Source: Salinimicrobium sediminis
GTDB taxonomy: Bacteria > Bacteroidota > Bacteroidia > Flavobacteriales > Flavobacteriaceae
Direction: 5' to 3'
Assembly (NCBI RefSeq): GCF_900215295.1
Contig: NZ_OCMF01000004.1
Span: 124,001 to 188,000 of the forward strand
DNA: 64,000 nucleotides
Under the pieces are notes generated by a model. That model worked only from the letters and a program-made list of their open reading frames with translations, did no database searches and had not been told where the DNA came from. This document shows, piece by piece, positions 8,247 through 16,128 of this stretch. The position numbers and the translations under genes are program-made. Position 1 is the stretch's first letter. Every line of letters starts with the position of its first letter.

Positions 8247-8278
8247 AAAAGAGGGATGGGATTTCTCATCCCTCTTTT
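8247..8278 (+). terminator. Intrinsic terminator after hsp20
   Basis: AGAGGGATG (8250-8258) pairs perfectly with CATCCCTCT (8267-8275), flanked by A on the left and T on the right. It separates hsp20 from the usp operon. Confidence 0.85.
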
Positions 8279-8292
8279 ATTTATTGGCACAA

Positions 8293-8335
8293 TGACATAA
8301 ATCATTATTTAATCTACTGATTTCCCGTAACTTTA
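8293..8335 (+). promoter_or_regulatory. Crp/Fnr-type operator and promoter of the usp operon
   Basis: TGACATAAATCA (8293-8304) matches the hsp20 operator at nine of twelve bases. A -7-like box TAACTTTA begins at 8328, again 29.5 bp from the operator centre. The start codon follows 15 bp after the box, so the leader would be short. Confidence 0.6.
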
Positions 8336-8350
8336 GAAAAATCCTTCCCT

Positions 8351-9199
8351 ATGAGAAAGATAGTCGTGCCAACAGATTTTTCAGAGAACGCCTTTGATGC
8401 CCTTAAATATGCTGCCGAGTTGTTTAAATACGAAAGGAGTGAGTTCTTTCTTTTGCACGCTTATGCCGATGAAGTCTTTGAAGAGGCCGACGACCTTTCC
8501 AGGGAATTTCTTGAAGAACTAAAGAGCAGAATAAAAAGTAAAGCAGATGCAGAGTTGGAAAAAACCAAATCCCGAATTCTGGAGATCTTTCCCAATCCCA
8601 AACATGAATTTAAGACGGTTTCTGCTTTTGGACTACTTATAGATGAAGTCAACGATCTCGCAGAAAGGGAAAATGCAGATCTAATTATTACTTCCACCCG
8701 TGGAGTCTCTGATGACCGCAAACTTACCTTTGGAAGCAACTCCCTACAGATTATTAAATATGTTCAATGTCCTGTTCTCAGCATACCCGCAAGCTACAGC
8801 TTCAGAGACCTGAAAAGAGTATTATTCCCCTCCAATTTCATGTTACCTTACCAGCGCAGAGAATTAAAGTTGGTAGGGGATTTAGTGCGATCCATATGTG
8901 CAGAGATACATTTGCTCTACATTTCCAAATATCCGCAAGAAACTTTGAGACAAAAAGAACATAAAGCGGCAGTCCTGGAGCAATTTTATAACATAAAGAT
9001 TACTGAACATTTTGAAGAACTGGATGATAAAGCTGAAGTTATTAAAAAACTTATCCCCCAGTTGAACATCGACCTGTTGGTACTCGTAAACTCGCGCCAC
9101 AGTTACCTTGAGAATCTCCTATACACTTCGACTATAGATAAAATAGGATTTGACCCAAAAATTCCATTTCTGGTACTTCAAAATTTTTACCGTTTATAA
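8351..9199 (+). CDS. Universal stress protein with two Usp domains (first of three)
   Basis: A 282-aa protein made of two UspA-like domains, roughly residues 1-145 and 150-282. The N terminus has the standard PTDFSENAFDALKYA strand-helix. The first domain ends in the segment TSTRGVSDDRKLTFGSNS, a degenerate form of the G-x2-G-x9-G-(S/T) ATP-binding motif (the first Gly is replaced by Ser), so nucleotide binding may be lost here. The second domain lacks the motif. It heads the operon usp-usp-usp-nuclease-RNase. Tandem-domain Usps are linked to survival under energy or oxygen limitation in other bacteria; the specific role here is unknown. Confidence 0.88.
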   Translation: MRKIVVPTDFSENAFDALKYAAELFKYERSEFFLLHAYADEVFEEADDLSREFLEELKSRIKSKADAELEKTKSRILEIFPNPKHEFKTVSAFGLLIDEVNDLAERENADLIITSTRGVSDDRKLTFGSNSLQIIKYVQCPVLSIPASYSFRDLKRVLFPSNFMLPYQRRELKLVGDLVRSICAEIHLLYISKYPQETLRQKEHKAAVLEQFYNIKITEHFEELDDKAEVIKKLIPQLNIDLLVLVNSRHSYLENLLYTSTIDKIGFDPKIPFLVLQNFYRL

Positions 9200-9211
9200 A
9201 TTTTCAGACCG

Positions 9212-10057
9212 ATGAAAAAGATCCTGCTTCCCACCGATTTTTCTGCAAATGCACTTAATGCCATTTGTTATGCTATGGAACTTTTTGCCGGGGAAGAGTG
9301 TTTGTTTTTCCTTCTCAATACCTATACTCCTGTACTGTATGATAATGAATATTTAACTTATAGCAGCACACAACCCACATTAACAGAAATCTACAGAAAT
9401 AAATCCCAGCAGGGTCTTGAGCGGGTACGGCGAAGAATACTGCGAAAGTATAAGAATGAAAATCACCATTTTGAACTGGTTTCTTCATTTAATCTCCTTA
9501 GCGATGAATTGAAGGAAATTGTAAAGGAGAAAAAAATTGATCTTGTGGTAATGGGTACTAAAGGAGCCACCGGTGCCGAAGAAATCTTATTTGGCACTCA
9601 TACCGTTCATGCTATAAAAAAGACGCGCTGCCCTTTACTGGCAATTCCTGCTCATTTTGAATACCGGCCGCCAAAAAACATCCTGTTCCCAACAGACTAT
9701 GAGACTGAAATTCCCGGGGTACTTAAGATCATGCGCAATATTGTTGATACTCACAACTCTGCCATAAATGTGCTCCATGTGTATTCCGAACTGAATCTTA
9801 CTGAAAGTCAGGCGGGCAGGAAGAAAGCATTGGTACGAGCCTTTAAGGATAATAAACTTAACTTTTTCAGTATTACCGATAAAACCGTCACCCGCGCCAT
9901 CTATGATTTTACTGAAGAAAATGAAGTTGATATGCTCGTAATGGTCAACAACAAACATTCATTTTTTGAGAACCTTCTCTTCCGTCCGGTGGTAAATGAA
10001 ATTGGTTTTAATGTGAAAGTGCCTTTTTTGGTAATTCCGTCAAATAAGAAATCATGA
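9212..10057 (+). CDS. Universal stress protein with two Usp domains (second of three)
   Basis: A 281-aa paralogue of its neighbours, starting 12 bp after the first usp gene and overlapping the third by 4 bp (ATGA). Domain 1 keeps a GTKGATGAEEILFGTHT loop that fits G-x2-G-x9-G-(S/T), so this copy may bind ATP. Domain 2 (about 150-281) again lacks the full motif but keeps the NNKHSFFENLLF segment shared by all three paralogues near the C terminus. The shared length and arrangement show the trio arose by tandem duplication. Confidence 0.88.
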   Translation: MKKILLPTDFSANALNAICYAMELFAGEECLFFLLNTYTPVLYDNEYLTYSSTQPTLTEIYRNKSQQGLERVRRRILRKYKNENHHFELVSSFNLLSDELKEIVKEKKIDLVVMGTKGATGAEEILFGTHTVHAIKKTRCPLLAIPAHFEYRPPKNILFPTDYETEIPGVLKIMRNIVDTHNSAINVLHVYSELNLTESQAGRKKALVRAFKDNKLNFFSITDKTVTRAIYDFTEENEVDMLVMVNNKHSFFENLLFRPVVNEIGFNVKVPFLVIPSNKKS

Positions 10058-10902
10058 AAAAGATCCTTTTACCCACAGATTTCTCGCAGAATGCTTTTAA
10101 TGCGATCACCTATGCTTTGGAAATGTTTAGGGAAGATAAAATCACTTTTACCTTTTTACACGCCTATAAGGTTTTTGAATACCACGAGAAAAGTAAGCTA
10201 ACCGCAGAGCCGGGTGAAAAGAATCTGGAGAAGGTAAGGAAGGATACAGAAAAAAAACTTGAACAGCTTGCCGAAGAATTTTCCTTGAAGGCTGGCAAAA
10301 ACCACACATTTAAAACAGCTGTTCACAACCTGTTGCTTGTTGATGCCATAAATAAAGAGCTAAGAATCCATAAACAGGATCTAATTGTAATAGGCACCCA
10401 GGGAAAGACCGGTAATAAAGAAGTTGTTTACGGCAGTAATACTATTAACATCATGGAAGATGTGGAAAAGTGTCCCGTCCTTGCTATACCTGCGCATGTT
10501 TCTTTTAAACCGCCTACGGAAATTGTTTTGGCGAACAGTTTTAAGGTGGAGCTTACTCCTACAGACCTGGATTTTTTGATTGGTTTAGCACGAAAATATG
10601 GGTCTGCTATTCGAATTTTACATATCGCTGAAGAAGGCGGATTAAGCAGATCTCAAAAATACAACCGGGCTCAGCTTCAGGAAAAACTTGAAGGGGTAAG
10701 ACATTCCTTCCATTTTCTGGAATACCTCAGTGTACCAATAGGCATTTATTCATTTTTGGAAAGCAGAGGGAGTGATATGATCGCATTTATTAATAAAAAA
10801 CATACGCTCGTACAGAATCTTTTACTACAACCTTTGTATAAGAACCTTGCACATTATTCTAAGGTACCGGTACTGGTTTTACATCAACCCGAAAAATCCT
10901 AA
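10054..10902 (+). CDS. Universal stress protein with two Usp domains (third of three)
   Basis: A 282-aa double-Usp protein. The start overlaps the stop of the preceding gene by 4 bp, a sign of translational coupling. Domain 1 has GTQGKTGNKEVVYGSNT, a complete G-x2-G-x9-G-S nucleotide-binding motif, the best preserved of the three copies. Domain 2 is divergent but keeps the INKKHTLVQNLL segment matching NNKHSFFENLL in the second copy. The next gene, a nuclease with an ATP-cone, begins 9 bp later. Confidence 0.88.
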   Translation: MKKILLPTDFSQNAFNAITYALEMFREDKITFTFLHAYKVFEYHEKSKLTAEPGEKNLEKVRKDTEKKLEQLAEEFSLKAGKNHTFKTAVHNLLLVDAINKELRIHKQDLIVIGTQGKTGNKEVVYGSNTINIMEDVEKCPVLAIPAHVSFKPPTEIVLANSFKVELTPTDLDFLIGLARKYGSAIRILHIAEEGGLSRSQKYNRAQLQEKLEGVRHSFHFLEYLSVPIGIYSFLESRGSDMIAFINKKHTLVQNLLLQPLYKNLAHYSKVPVLVLHQPEKS

Positions 10903-10911
10903 AATTTTGCT

Positions 10912-11760
10912 ATGAAGATCCTTACTGCTTCGGGAGAACGACCTGATTATTCAAAAGAAAAAGTTGCAGGCTCTCTAAGAAGGTCGGGTGCAAAGGAACA
11001 CGTCATCCAGGATATCCTTAAGACTCTGGAAAAGGATCTTTATGAAGGAATGAGCACAAAACAGATCTACAAACTGGCTTACAAACTTTTAAAATCACAG
11101 GATGGACTAACAGCTTCCAGGTACAAACTTAAAAAAGCAATTTTTGAACTGGGACCTACCGGTTTTCCTTTTGAACGATTTATTGGAGCCGTTTTAGAAC
11201 ACAGCGGGTACAAGGTGGAAATTGGTAAAGTGGTACAGGGAGCCTGCGTCCCCCATGAAATAGATGTAATTGCAGTAAAGGATGAAAAGAAGTTGTTTAT
11301 TGAATGTAAATTCCATGGTGAACAGGGAAGAAATTGTAATGTGAAGATCCCCCTGTATATTCATGCCCGCTTTCAGGATATCAGGAATCACAGGTCTCAA
11401 AAAGGAGAAAATGTACAGGTCTATAACGAGGGTTGGGTTGTTACCAATACCAGGTTTACTAAAGACGCACTCCAGTACAGTCACTGCGTTGGTTTGCAGC
11501 TCTTAAGCTGGGATTACCCTAAATACCAGGGTCTTAAAGATCGCATCGATCATCTGGGTCTTTATCCTATTACTGTATCTTCTTTGTTATCAGGCAGGGA
11601 AAAACAATTCCTTTTAAGCAGAGATGTTGTTTTATGCATGGAACTTTTGGATAATCAGTTTCTTCTGGACCAACTGGAAATATCACCGGGCAGGAAAAAG
11701 AAGATTTTAAAAGAAATGGAAGAACTATGTAATTCGGGAATGGCTTATCATGAAAAATAA
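10912..11760 (+). CDS. ATP-cone domain fused to a PD-(D/E)xK (Mrr-like) nuclease domain
   Basis: A 282-aa protein. Residues 2-85 look like an ATP-cone, the nucleotide-sensing domain known from ribonucleotide reductases and NrdR. Residues 86-210 form a restriction-endonuclease-like fold: HEID with Asp118, then the strand LFIECK with Glu131 and Lys133, which is a complete D-x(n)-E-x-K catalytic set, preceded by a helix containing Glu95. The last 60 residues are helical and could bind DNA. An ATP-cone beside a nuclease suggests cutting controlled by ATP/dATP level; the target is unknown. It is the fourth gene in the usp operon and overlaps the beta-CASP RNase gene by 11 bp, so it is expressed with stress proteins and not with a methyltransferase. 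That argues against a restriction system. Confidence 0.82.
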   Translation: MKILTASGERPDYSKEKVAGSLRRSGAKEHVIQDILKTLEKDLYEGMSTKQIYKLAYKLLKSQDGLTASRYKLKKAIFELGPTGFPFERFIGAVLEHSGYKVEIGKVVQGACVPHEIDVIAVKDEKKLFIECKFHGEQGRNCNVKIPLYIHARFQDIRNHRSQKGENVQVYNEGWVVTNTRFTKDALQYSHCVGLQLLSWDYPKYQGLKDRIDHLGLYPITVSSLLSGREKQFLLSRDVVLCMELLDNQFLLDQLEISPGRKKKILKEMEELCNSGMAYHEK

Positions 11761-13123
11761 TGTGCAAATACATTTCTTAGGTGCTTCGGGAACTGTGACC
11801 GGGTCAAAATTTCTTTTGCAAGCCTTTGAAAAAAATATTCTTATAGACTGCGGAATGTTCCAGGGGCTTAAAGAGCTTCGGGAAATGAACTGGAATAAAT
11901 TTGCTTTCCCGCCTGGGAAAATCGACCTGATATTACTTACCCATGGACACCTGGACCATACCGGAGCTTTACCACGGTTAATTAAAGAAGGCTTCAAAGG
12001 TCAAATCATAGGAACCTCTCCTACTCTGTCTATCGCAGAAATTATTTTGACAGATAGCGCAAAGATCCAGCAGGAGGATGCAGAGAGAGCCAATGAAGAA
12101 CATTACTCTCATCATGAACCCGCTTTACCTTTGTATGACGAAAAAGATGTAGCACAGACAGTCTCTCTTTTTAAGACGGTAAAACCCGAAGAATGGTTTG
12201 AAGTTTCCGAGCATATAAAATACAGGTTCAGACCAAATGGACATATCCTGGGCTCCACTTATATTGAACTGGAAATAGGAAAGAAGATCTTTGTATTTTC
12301 GGGCGATATTGGTCAGGATGAAGATAGCCTGCTCAATCCCCCTCTAAAACCACAACGTGCCGATTTTCTCTTTCTGGAAAGCACCTATGGAGATCGCTTA
12401 CATCCTGATGAGGATCCCGATATCATCTTAAAAACTGCTATAGAAACGACCCTTGAACAGCAGGGAATACTTATTATACCAAGTTTTGCGGTGGAGAGAT
12501 TACAAACTCTTATGTATCGTATCTATAAACTCAGGGACAGGAATTTAATTCCCAAGATTCCGCTTTACATTGACAGTCCCATGGGTAATGAAGTGCTTAC
12601 GGTTTTTAGCAGGTTCATGTCATGGCATAAACTATCTCACGATGAGTTTAAACGGATGAAAAAATGTTTTAAAGTCATAACCCAATACAAGGATACCTGG
12701 AATACTATTGAAGATCCATCTCCTAAGGTCGTAATTGCAGGTAGTGGGATGGTTACGGGGGGACGCGTACTTACCTATCTGCGTTTTTTCATTGAAGACC
12801 CAAAAACAATAATTTTACTCACAGGTTTCCAGGCCGAAGGCACCCGGGGAAGACAACTATTAGAAGGTTTGCCTGAAGTAAAGATTTTTGGAAAATATTT
12901 ACAGGTAAAAGCGGCAGTGGAAAGCATCAACAGCCTTTCGGCTCATGCAGATCAAAACGGGCTGCTGAACTGGATCTCTGGGATTGAGAATGTGCCGGAA
13001 AGGATTTTTCTAATCCACGGTGAAAAAAAGGCAGCAGATGTACTTAGGGTAAAGATTAGGGATAGATATAACTGGAAACCTGAGATCCCTCACCTTGGGC
13101 AGGTGGTAACCGTTTCTGTTTAA
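11750..13123 (+). CDS. Metallo-beta-lactamase / beta-CASP RNase (CPSF73-like)
   Basis: A 457-aa protein with a metallo-beta-lactamase core and a beta-CASP insert. The zinc motif HGHLDH is at residues 65-70, a further metal Asp is in FSGDIG near 180-185, and the C-terminal SAHAD motif lies near residue 405. The GASGTVTGS start and the GSGMVTGGR segment are typical of CPSF-73/YSH1-like bacterial proteins. Relatives act as RNA endonucleases or 5'-3' exonucleases. As the last gene of the usp operon it overlaps the ATP-cone nuclease gene by 11 bp and is followed by a hairpin terminator. Its likely task is RNA processing or decay under stress; the substrate is not known. Confidence 0.9.
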   Translation: MKNNVQIHFLGASGTVTGSKFLLQAFEKNILIDCGMFQGLKELREMNWNKFAFPPGKIDLILLTHGHLDHTGALPRLIKEGFKGQIIGTSPTLSIAEIILTDSAKIQQEDAERANEEHYSHHEPALPLYDEKDVAQTVSLFKTVKPEEWFEVSEHIKYRFRPNGHILGSTYIELEIGKKIFVFSGDIGQDEDSLLNPPLKPQRADFLFLESTYGDRLHPDEDPDIILKTAIETTLEQQGILIIPSFAVERLQTLMYRIYKLRDRNLIPKIPLYIDSPMGNEVLTVFSRFMSWHKLSHDEFKRMKKCFKVITQYKDTWNTIEDPSPKVVIAGSGMVTGGRVLTYLRFFIEDPKTIILLTGFQAEGTRGRQLLEGLPEVKIFGKYLQVKAAVESINSLSAHADQNGLLNWISGIENVPERIFLIHGEKKAADVLRVKIRDRYNWKPEIPHLGQVVTVSV

Positions 13124-13131
13124 AACAAAAA

Positions 13132-13154
13132 GATCCGTGATAAGCTCACGGATC
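13132..13154. terminator. Terminator between the usp operon and a small lipoprotein gene
   Basis: GATCCGTGA (13132-13140) and TCACGGATC (13146-13154) form a perfect 9-bp stem with a 5-nt loop. The A-rich left flank supplies a T run for the convergent minus-strand lipoprotein gene; the plus-strand side has only a short TT. Confidence 0.75.
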
Positions 13155-13195
13155 CTTCCAAGGCACTTATGTGCCGGGTTCTTCGAAAGAATAAA

Positions 13196-13417
13196 TTATT
13201 CTACAGAAGTAGTATCTGTAATGTCTTCTACTACGGTACCGCCGGTGCTTGTAGTATCAACAACTTCTTCAACTTCAACTTCCTCAACTTCTGGAGTCTC
13301 TGGAGTTTCGATAACTTCTACTGCACTTTCTTCAGTGGTTTCAGTAGTAGTTTCTTTACAAGAAGTAAAACTAAATACTAATGCGATAACAGCAAAAGTC
13401 AAAAAGGATTTTTTCAT
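13196..13417 (-). CDS. Small acidic lipoprotein, 73 aa
   Basis: The start chosen is the ATG at 13417, which gives a typical lipoprotein signal (MKKSFLTFAVIALVFS, then TSC with Cys20). A longer reading from 13486 would bury the signal peptide 23 residues in and would begin upstream of the promoter box at 13448, so I reject it. The mature part is about 53 residues, made almost only of Glu, Thr, Val and Ser, with repeated EVEEVE and TTE patterns and no recognisable fold. It is probably an unstructured surface or periplasmic lipoprotein. Function unknown. Confidence 0.7.
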   Translation of the reverse strand: MKKSFLTFAVIALVFSFTSCKETTTETTEESAVEVIETPETPEVEEVEVEEVVDTTSTGGTVVEDITDTTSVE

Positions 13418-13447
13418 TTTAAATGAATTATTAATTGTTTGAGGCGC

Positions 13448-13455
13448 CAAATGTA
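13448..13455 (-). promoter_or_regulatory. -7 promoter box of the acidic lipoprotein gene
   Basis: TACATTTG on the minus strand is an exact TAnnTTTG match, 31 bp before the chosen ATG at 13417. It lies inside the longer alternative reading frame and so supports the shorter start. Confidence 0.55.
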
Positions 13456-13567
13456 TATCATTTTTAGACTCATAATACATATTCAAAAATTATTTTTAGT
13501 TAAATTTTTAAGACCACAAAACTTCCTTAAAAAATACCCTTTTTGAGCCTGCTAAATTTTAAATTCT

Positions 13568-13609
13568 TGACATTTGTCATCTTATTAAAATATTTATTTT
13601 TTACCTTAA
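13568..13609 (+). promoter_or_regulatory. Crp/Fnr-type operator and promoter of the helical protein pair
   Basis: TGACATTTGTCA (13568-13579) has perfect 5-bp arms TGACA/TGTCA and fits TGA-N6-TCA. A -7-like box TACCTTAA begins at 13602, 28.5 bp from the operator centre, within 1 bp of the spacing at hsp20 and the usp operon. Confidence 0.6.
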
Positions 13610-13629
13610 TAACTTAAACGTAAGGATTT

Positions 13630-14061
13630 ATGAACCGGAATACTTCCAGAAGTTTCTCGGCAAACGAGAAAGAGATAGAGAGATTGCTTCAGGAAAACAG
13701 GAGCTGGAAAGAGGAGTTGTCCTATATTTCTGAGGAGATCAATTTCCTCATCCTTTTCCTTACGGCAGATATATTCAGAAAAAACGTTTTGAACCTGTAT
13801 GAAAAGCTTCAACTATTTTACAATGATCTACAGGAGATCAAAAAAGAAAACATAGAATTGATAAGAGAAGTACATAATCACAGGTACGATATTGAAGGTA
13901 TTCTGGAATGTGAAGACATTAGCTGTGAAGTGTTTTATCACGAGGAACATATAAAATTGGGTCAAAGAATACAAGACTTTGCCGATAATTTCAAGGTTCT
14001 TAAAATGGACATCTATCTCTATACTGGCAGTAATCTTAGAAAGACCAGTAAAGAGACCTAA
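13630..14061 (+). CDS. Helical protein of unknown function, paralogue of the next gene (143 aa)
   Basis: A cytoplasmic, mainly helical protein of 143 residues without signal peptide. It shares a pattern with the next gene: WK-x-EL near residue 27, an I-x2-E-x2-F stretch, a V-x2-H segment in the middle, an EH-x2-L motif around residue 108 and F-K-x-LK-x-DIY near 127. The spacing of these matches the second protein closely, so the two are tandem duplicates of a coiled-coil family that I cannot name. It is preceded by the third TGACAT-type operator and therefore likely belongs to the stress regulon. No catalytic residues are evident. Confidence 0.7.
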   Translation: MNRNTSRSFSANEKEIERLLQENRSWKEELSYISEEINFLILFLTADIFRKNVLNLYEKLQLFYNDLQEIKKENIELIREVHNHRYDIEGILECEDISCEVFYHEEHIKLGQRIQDFADNFKVLKMDIYLYTGSNLRKTSKET

Positions 14062-14082
14062 TAAAACATAATTTTTTTCATC

Positions 14083-14532
14083 ATGGAAAATAAGGCTCAC
14101 CATTACCGGTACATTGAGTGGAAATCACCCGATGAAATGCATTTCTCCTCGCTGCAGTGGAAATCTGAACTCAACTTTATTAAGGATGAACACAGGTTCT
14201 TTGAGGATATGCTCAAAGAATATACTATGCCTATTATAGAATCTCAGCTGTTTACGGTGGTTAGAGAACTTATTCAGCAACTGGACCATTCCCGGAAAGA
14301 TCTGGTACTCCTGGAGCAAAAGGTTAATGACCATAGCAACAGGTTACAAAAATTACTGGAAGATATTGACACTCCCCGTGAAGGCAGGATCTATAGAGAT
14401 GAACATAAAATTCTCCTTAACGAAGTAATCCATTTTTCAAGGCAATATAAGCGCCTGAAAAAGGATATTTTTGAAGCTGTAACCAAGGCATTAAAACAAC
14501 AAAGACAAAAAAGACTTTTACCTAAAGAATAA
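14083..14532 (+). CDS. Helical protein of unknown function, paralogue of the previous gene (149 aa)
   Basis: This 149-aa helical protein begins 21 bp after its paralogue and is clearly in the same transcript, which ends at the hairpin at 14563. Shared landmarks are WKSELNFI, a VNDH segment, YRDEHKIL and YKRLKKDIF, in the same order and at similar distances as in the first copy. It carries a longer N-terminal extension with several His residues and a basic C-terminal tail (KQQRQKR). I predict a helical bundle, possibly a hetero-oligomer with its neighbour. Function is not known. Confidence 0.7.
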   Translation: MENKAHHYRYIEWKSPDEMHFSSLQWKSELNFIKDEHRFFEDMLKEYTMPIIESQLFTVVRELIQQLDHSRKDLVLLEQKVNDHSNRLQKLLEDIDTPREGRIYRDEHKILLNEVIHFSRQYKRLKKDIFEAVTKALKQQRQKRLLPKE

Positions 14533-14562
14533 TGGTGTAAAAGCTTATTTTAACTCAACAGG

Positions 14563-14585
14563 GCCTGCTCTTATTGCAGGCTTTT
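14563..14585 (+). terminator. Intrinsic terminator after the helical pair
   Basis: GCCTGC (14563-14568) pairs with GCAGGC (14576-14581) with a 7-nt loop and is followed by TTTTC. Confidence 0.75.
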
Positions 14586-14643
14586 CTATTGCAGAGGTTC
14601 TTTGCCATCCCGCAGATTTCCATATCTTTAAAAGAAACTTCCC

Positions 14644-15261
14644 ATGTGTTTCAGGACCAGGCTTAATGCTAAAATTATAGAGATAGAAAAAGCTTTTGAA
14701 GCCCGATTTATGGAACCGGGCTCATATCAGCCGCAGGAAGAGATCAATGGCTTTGATTTCTCTTCCAATCCTGTGATCACCGATTATGCTCCCGGGGAGA
14801 TCCTGTTATACAACTGGGGTCTCATTCCTGGTTGGGCTAAAAATGACAACCTGAAGAAATCCACTCTCAATGCCCGAATTGAAACTCTCACCGAAAAACC
14901 TGCTTTTCGTAATTCAGTAGAAAATCGTTGTCTGGTAATCGCAAACGGTTACTATGAATGGCAATGGCTGGATGAAAAAGGAAAACAAAAACAGAAATAT
15001 CTTATCACTCCGGTAAAAGAGGAAATTTTTGCCTTCGCAGGGATATACTCTTCATGGAGAGATCCTGTAACCCGAAATTTTCTGAATACTTATTCTATAG
15101 TGACCACCAGGGCAAATGAGCTCATGAGTGAAATTCATAACAATAAAGAAAGAATGCCGGTAATTATACGTAAGGAAGACCGGCAGGCGTGGCTGGAAAA
15201 AAAACCGGTTGAAAATTTTGCATTTCCTTATGAAGTAGAATTAAAAGCCACAAAAATTTAA
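14644..15261 (+). CDS. SRAP domain protein (YedK/HMCES family)
   Basis: A 205-aa SOS-response-associated peptidase. The start fits the family: Cys2 becomes the N-terminal nucleophile once Met1 is removed. Other conserved elements are WGLIPGWA (about 59-66), the NARIET motif with Asn and Glu, NGYYEW (about 101-106), and HNNKERMP with the active-site His. These enzymes form a DNA-protein crosslink at abasic sites in single-stranded DNA and protect them during replication. It is a single gene after the stress island, with no LexA box that I could see. Confidence 0.92.
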   Translation: MCFRTRLNAKIIEIEKAFEARFMEPGSYQPQEEINGFDFSSNPVITDYAPGEILLYNWGLIPGWAKNDNLKKSTLNARIETLTEKPAFRNSVENRCLVIANGYYEWQWLDEKGKQKQKYLITPVKEEIFAFAGIYSSWRDPVTRNFLNTYSIVTTRANELMSEIHNNKERMPVIIRKEDRQAWLEKKPVENFAFPYEVELKATKI

Positions 15262-15333
15262 ATCCTATAAAACCTGTTTCAACTGCAGAACAATTTTAAA
15301 TTTGTTCCGGAATTTGCACCCAAAACACCCTTA

Positions 15334-16128
15334 ATGGGAAAAATTGAAGATATAAGAACGGTTACGGTTTGTCGTTATATTGCTCCTTTACGGGAAGGAG
15401 GCTCTCTACCTGCCCTTGCCGAAGCAGATGATGATTTTAAATACGTCCTGAAGTTTCGTGGCGCAGGCCATGGCGTAAAAGCTCTGATTGCTGAATTTTT
15501 AGGAGGAGAGATCGCCCGGCTGTTGGGCCTCCCGGTGCCTGAACTCGTTTTTGCTAATTTAGATGAAGCATTTGGGAGGACTGAAGGAGATGAAGAAATA
15601 CAGGATCTACTTCAAGGCAGCAAAGGTTTAAACCTTGCCCTTCATTTTCTTTCGGGTGCCATTAATTATGATCCGGCGGTAAATACTATAGATGAATCTA
15701 CAGCCTCCAGAATTGTTTGGCTGGATGCATTTATTACGAACGTAGACAGAACCTATAGGAATACAAACATGTTGATGTGGCACAAGGAGCTCTGGCTTAT
15801 TGACCACGGCGCCTCGTTTTATTTCCATCATTCCTGGACCGACCTGGAAAAACAGGCAAAGACTCCTTTCAGCTTGATCAAAGACCATGTTTTACTGCCA
15901 CAGGCCACACAACTTGACACTATTGATGCTGAGTTCACCAAATTACTTTCAGAAGAAAATTTAAAAGATATCGTTGCAGGTTTGCCCGATCAATGGCTGC
16001 AATGGCAGGAAACAGAAGAAACTCCCGAAGAGATACGGGCAGCCTATCTCCAATTTTTAAAAATAAGGCTGGAGCACTCTCACATTTTTAAAAAAGAAGC
16101 ACAAAATGCAAGACAAGCACTTATATGA
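15334..16128 (+). CDS. HipA-like kinase family protein (HipA_2 type)
   Basis: A 264-aa protein resembling the HipA_2 family, a short relative of the HipA Ser/Thr kinase. It has a Lys in YVLKFRGAG (ATP-binding region), a conserved FLGGEIARLLGLPVPE helix, then DAFITNVDRTYRNTNML, which looks like the catalytic HxD/N loop, and LIDHGASF as the metal-binding D-x-G. It overlaps the following DUF3037 gene by 23 bp, and the pair recurs in many bacteria. HipA proteins can act as toxins that phosphorylate translation factors, but whether this short form does is not known. It lacks the N-terminal subdomain of full HipA. Confidence 0.8.
   Translation: MGKIEDIRTVTVCRYIAPLREGGSLPALAEADDDFKYVLKFRGAGHGVKALIAEFLGGEIARLLGLPVPELVFANLDEAFGRTEGDEEIQDLLQGSKGLNLALHFLSGAINYDPAVNTIDESTASRIVWLDAFITNVDRTYRNTNMLMWHKELWLIDHGASFYFHHSWTDLEKQAKTPFSLIKDHVLLPQATQLDTIDAEFTKLLSEENLKDIVAGLPDQWLQWQETEETPEEIRAAYLQFLKIRLEHSHIFKKEAQNARQALI

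Noticed and set aside
10912-11760. Restriction endonuclease of a restriction-modification system
   Set aside because: No methyltransferase or specificity gene is adjacent, and the gene is embedded in a stress operon.
13418-13486. Longer start (13486) for the acidic lipoprotein
   Set aside because: It would put the signal peptide 23 residues inside and begin upstream of the -7 box.
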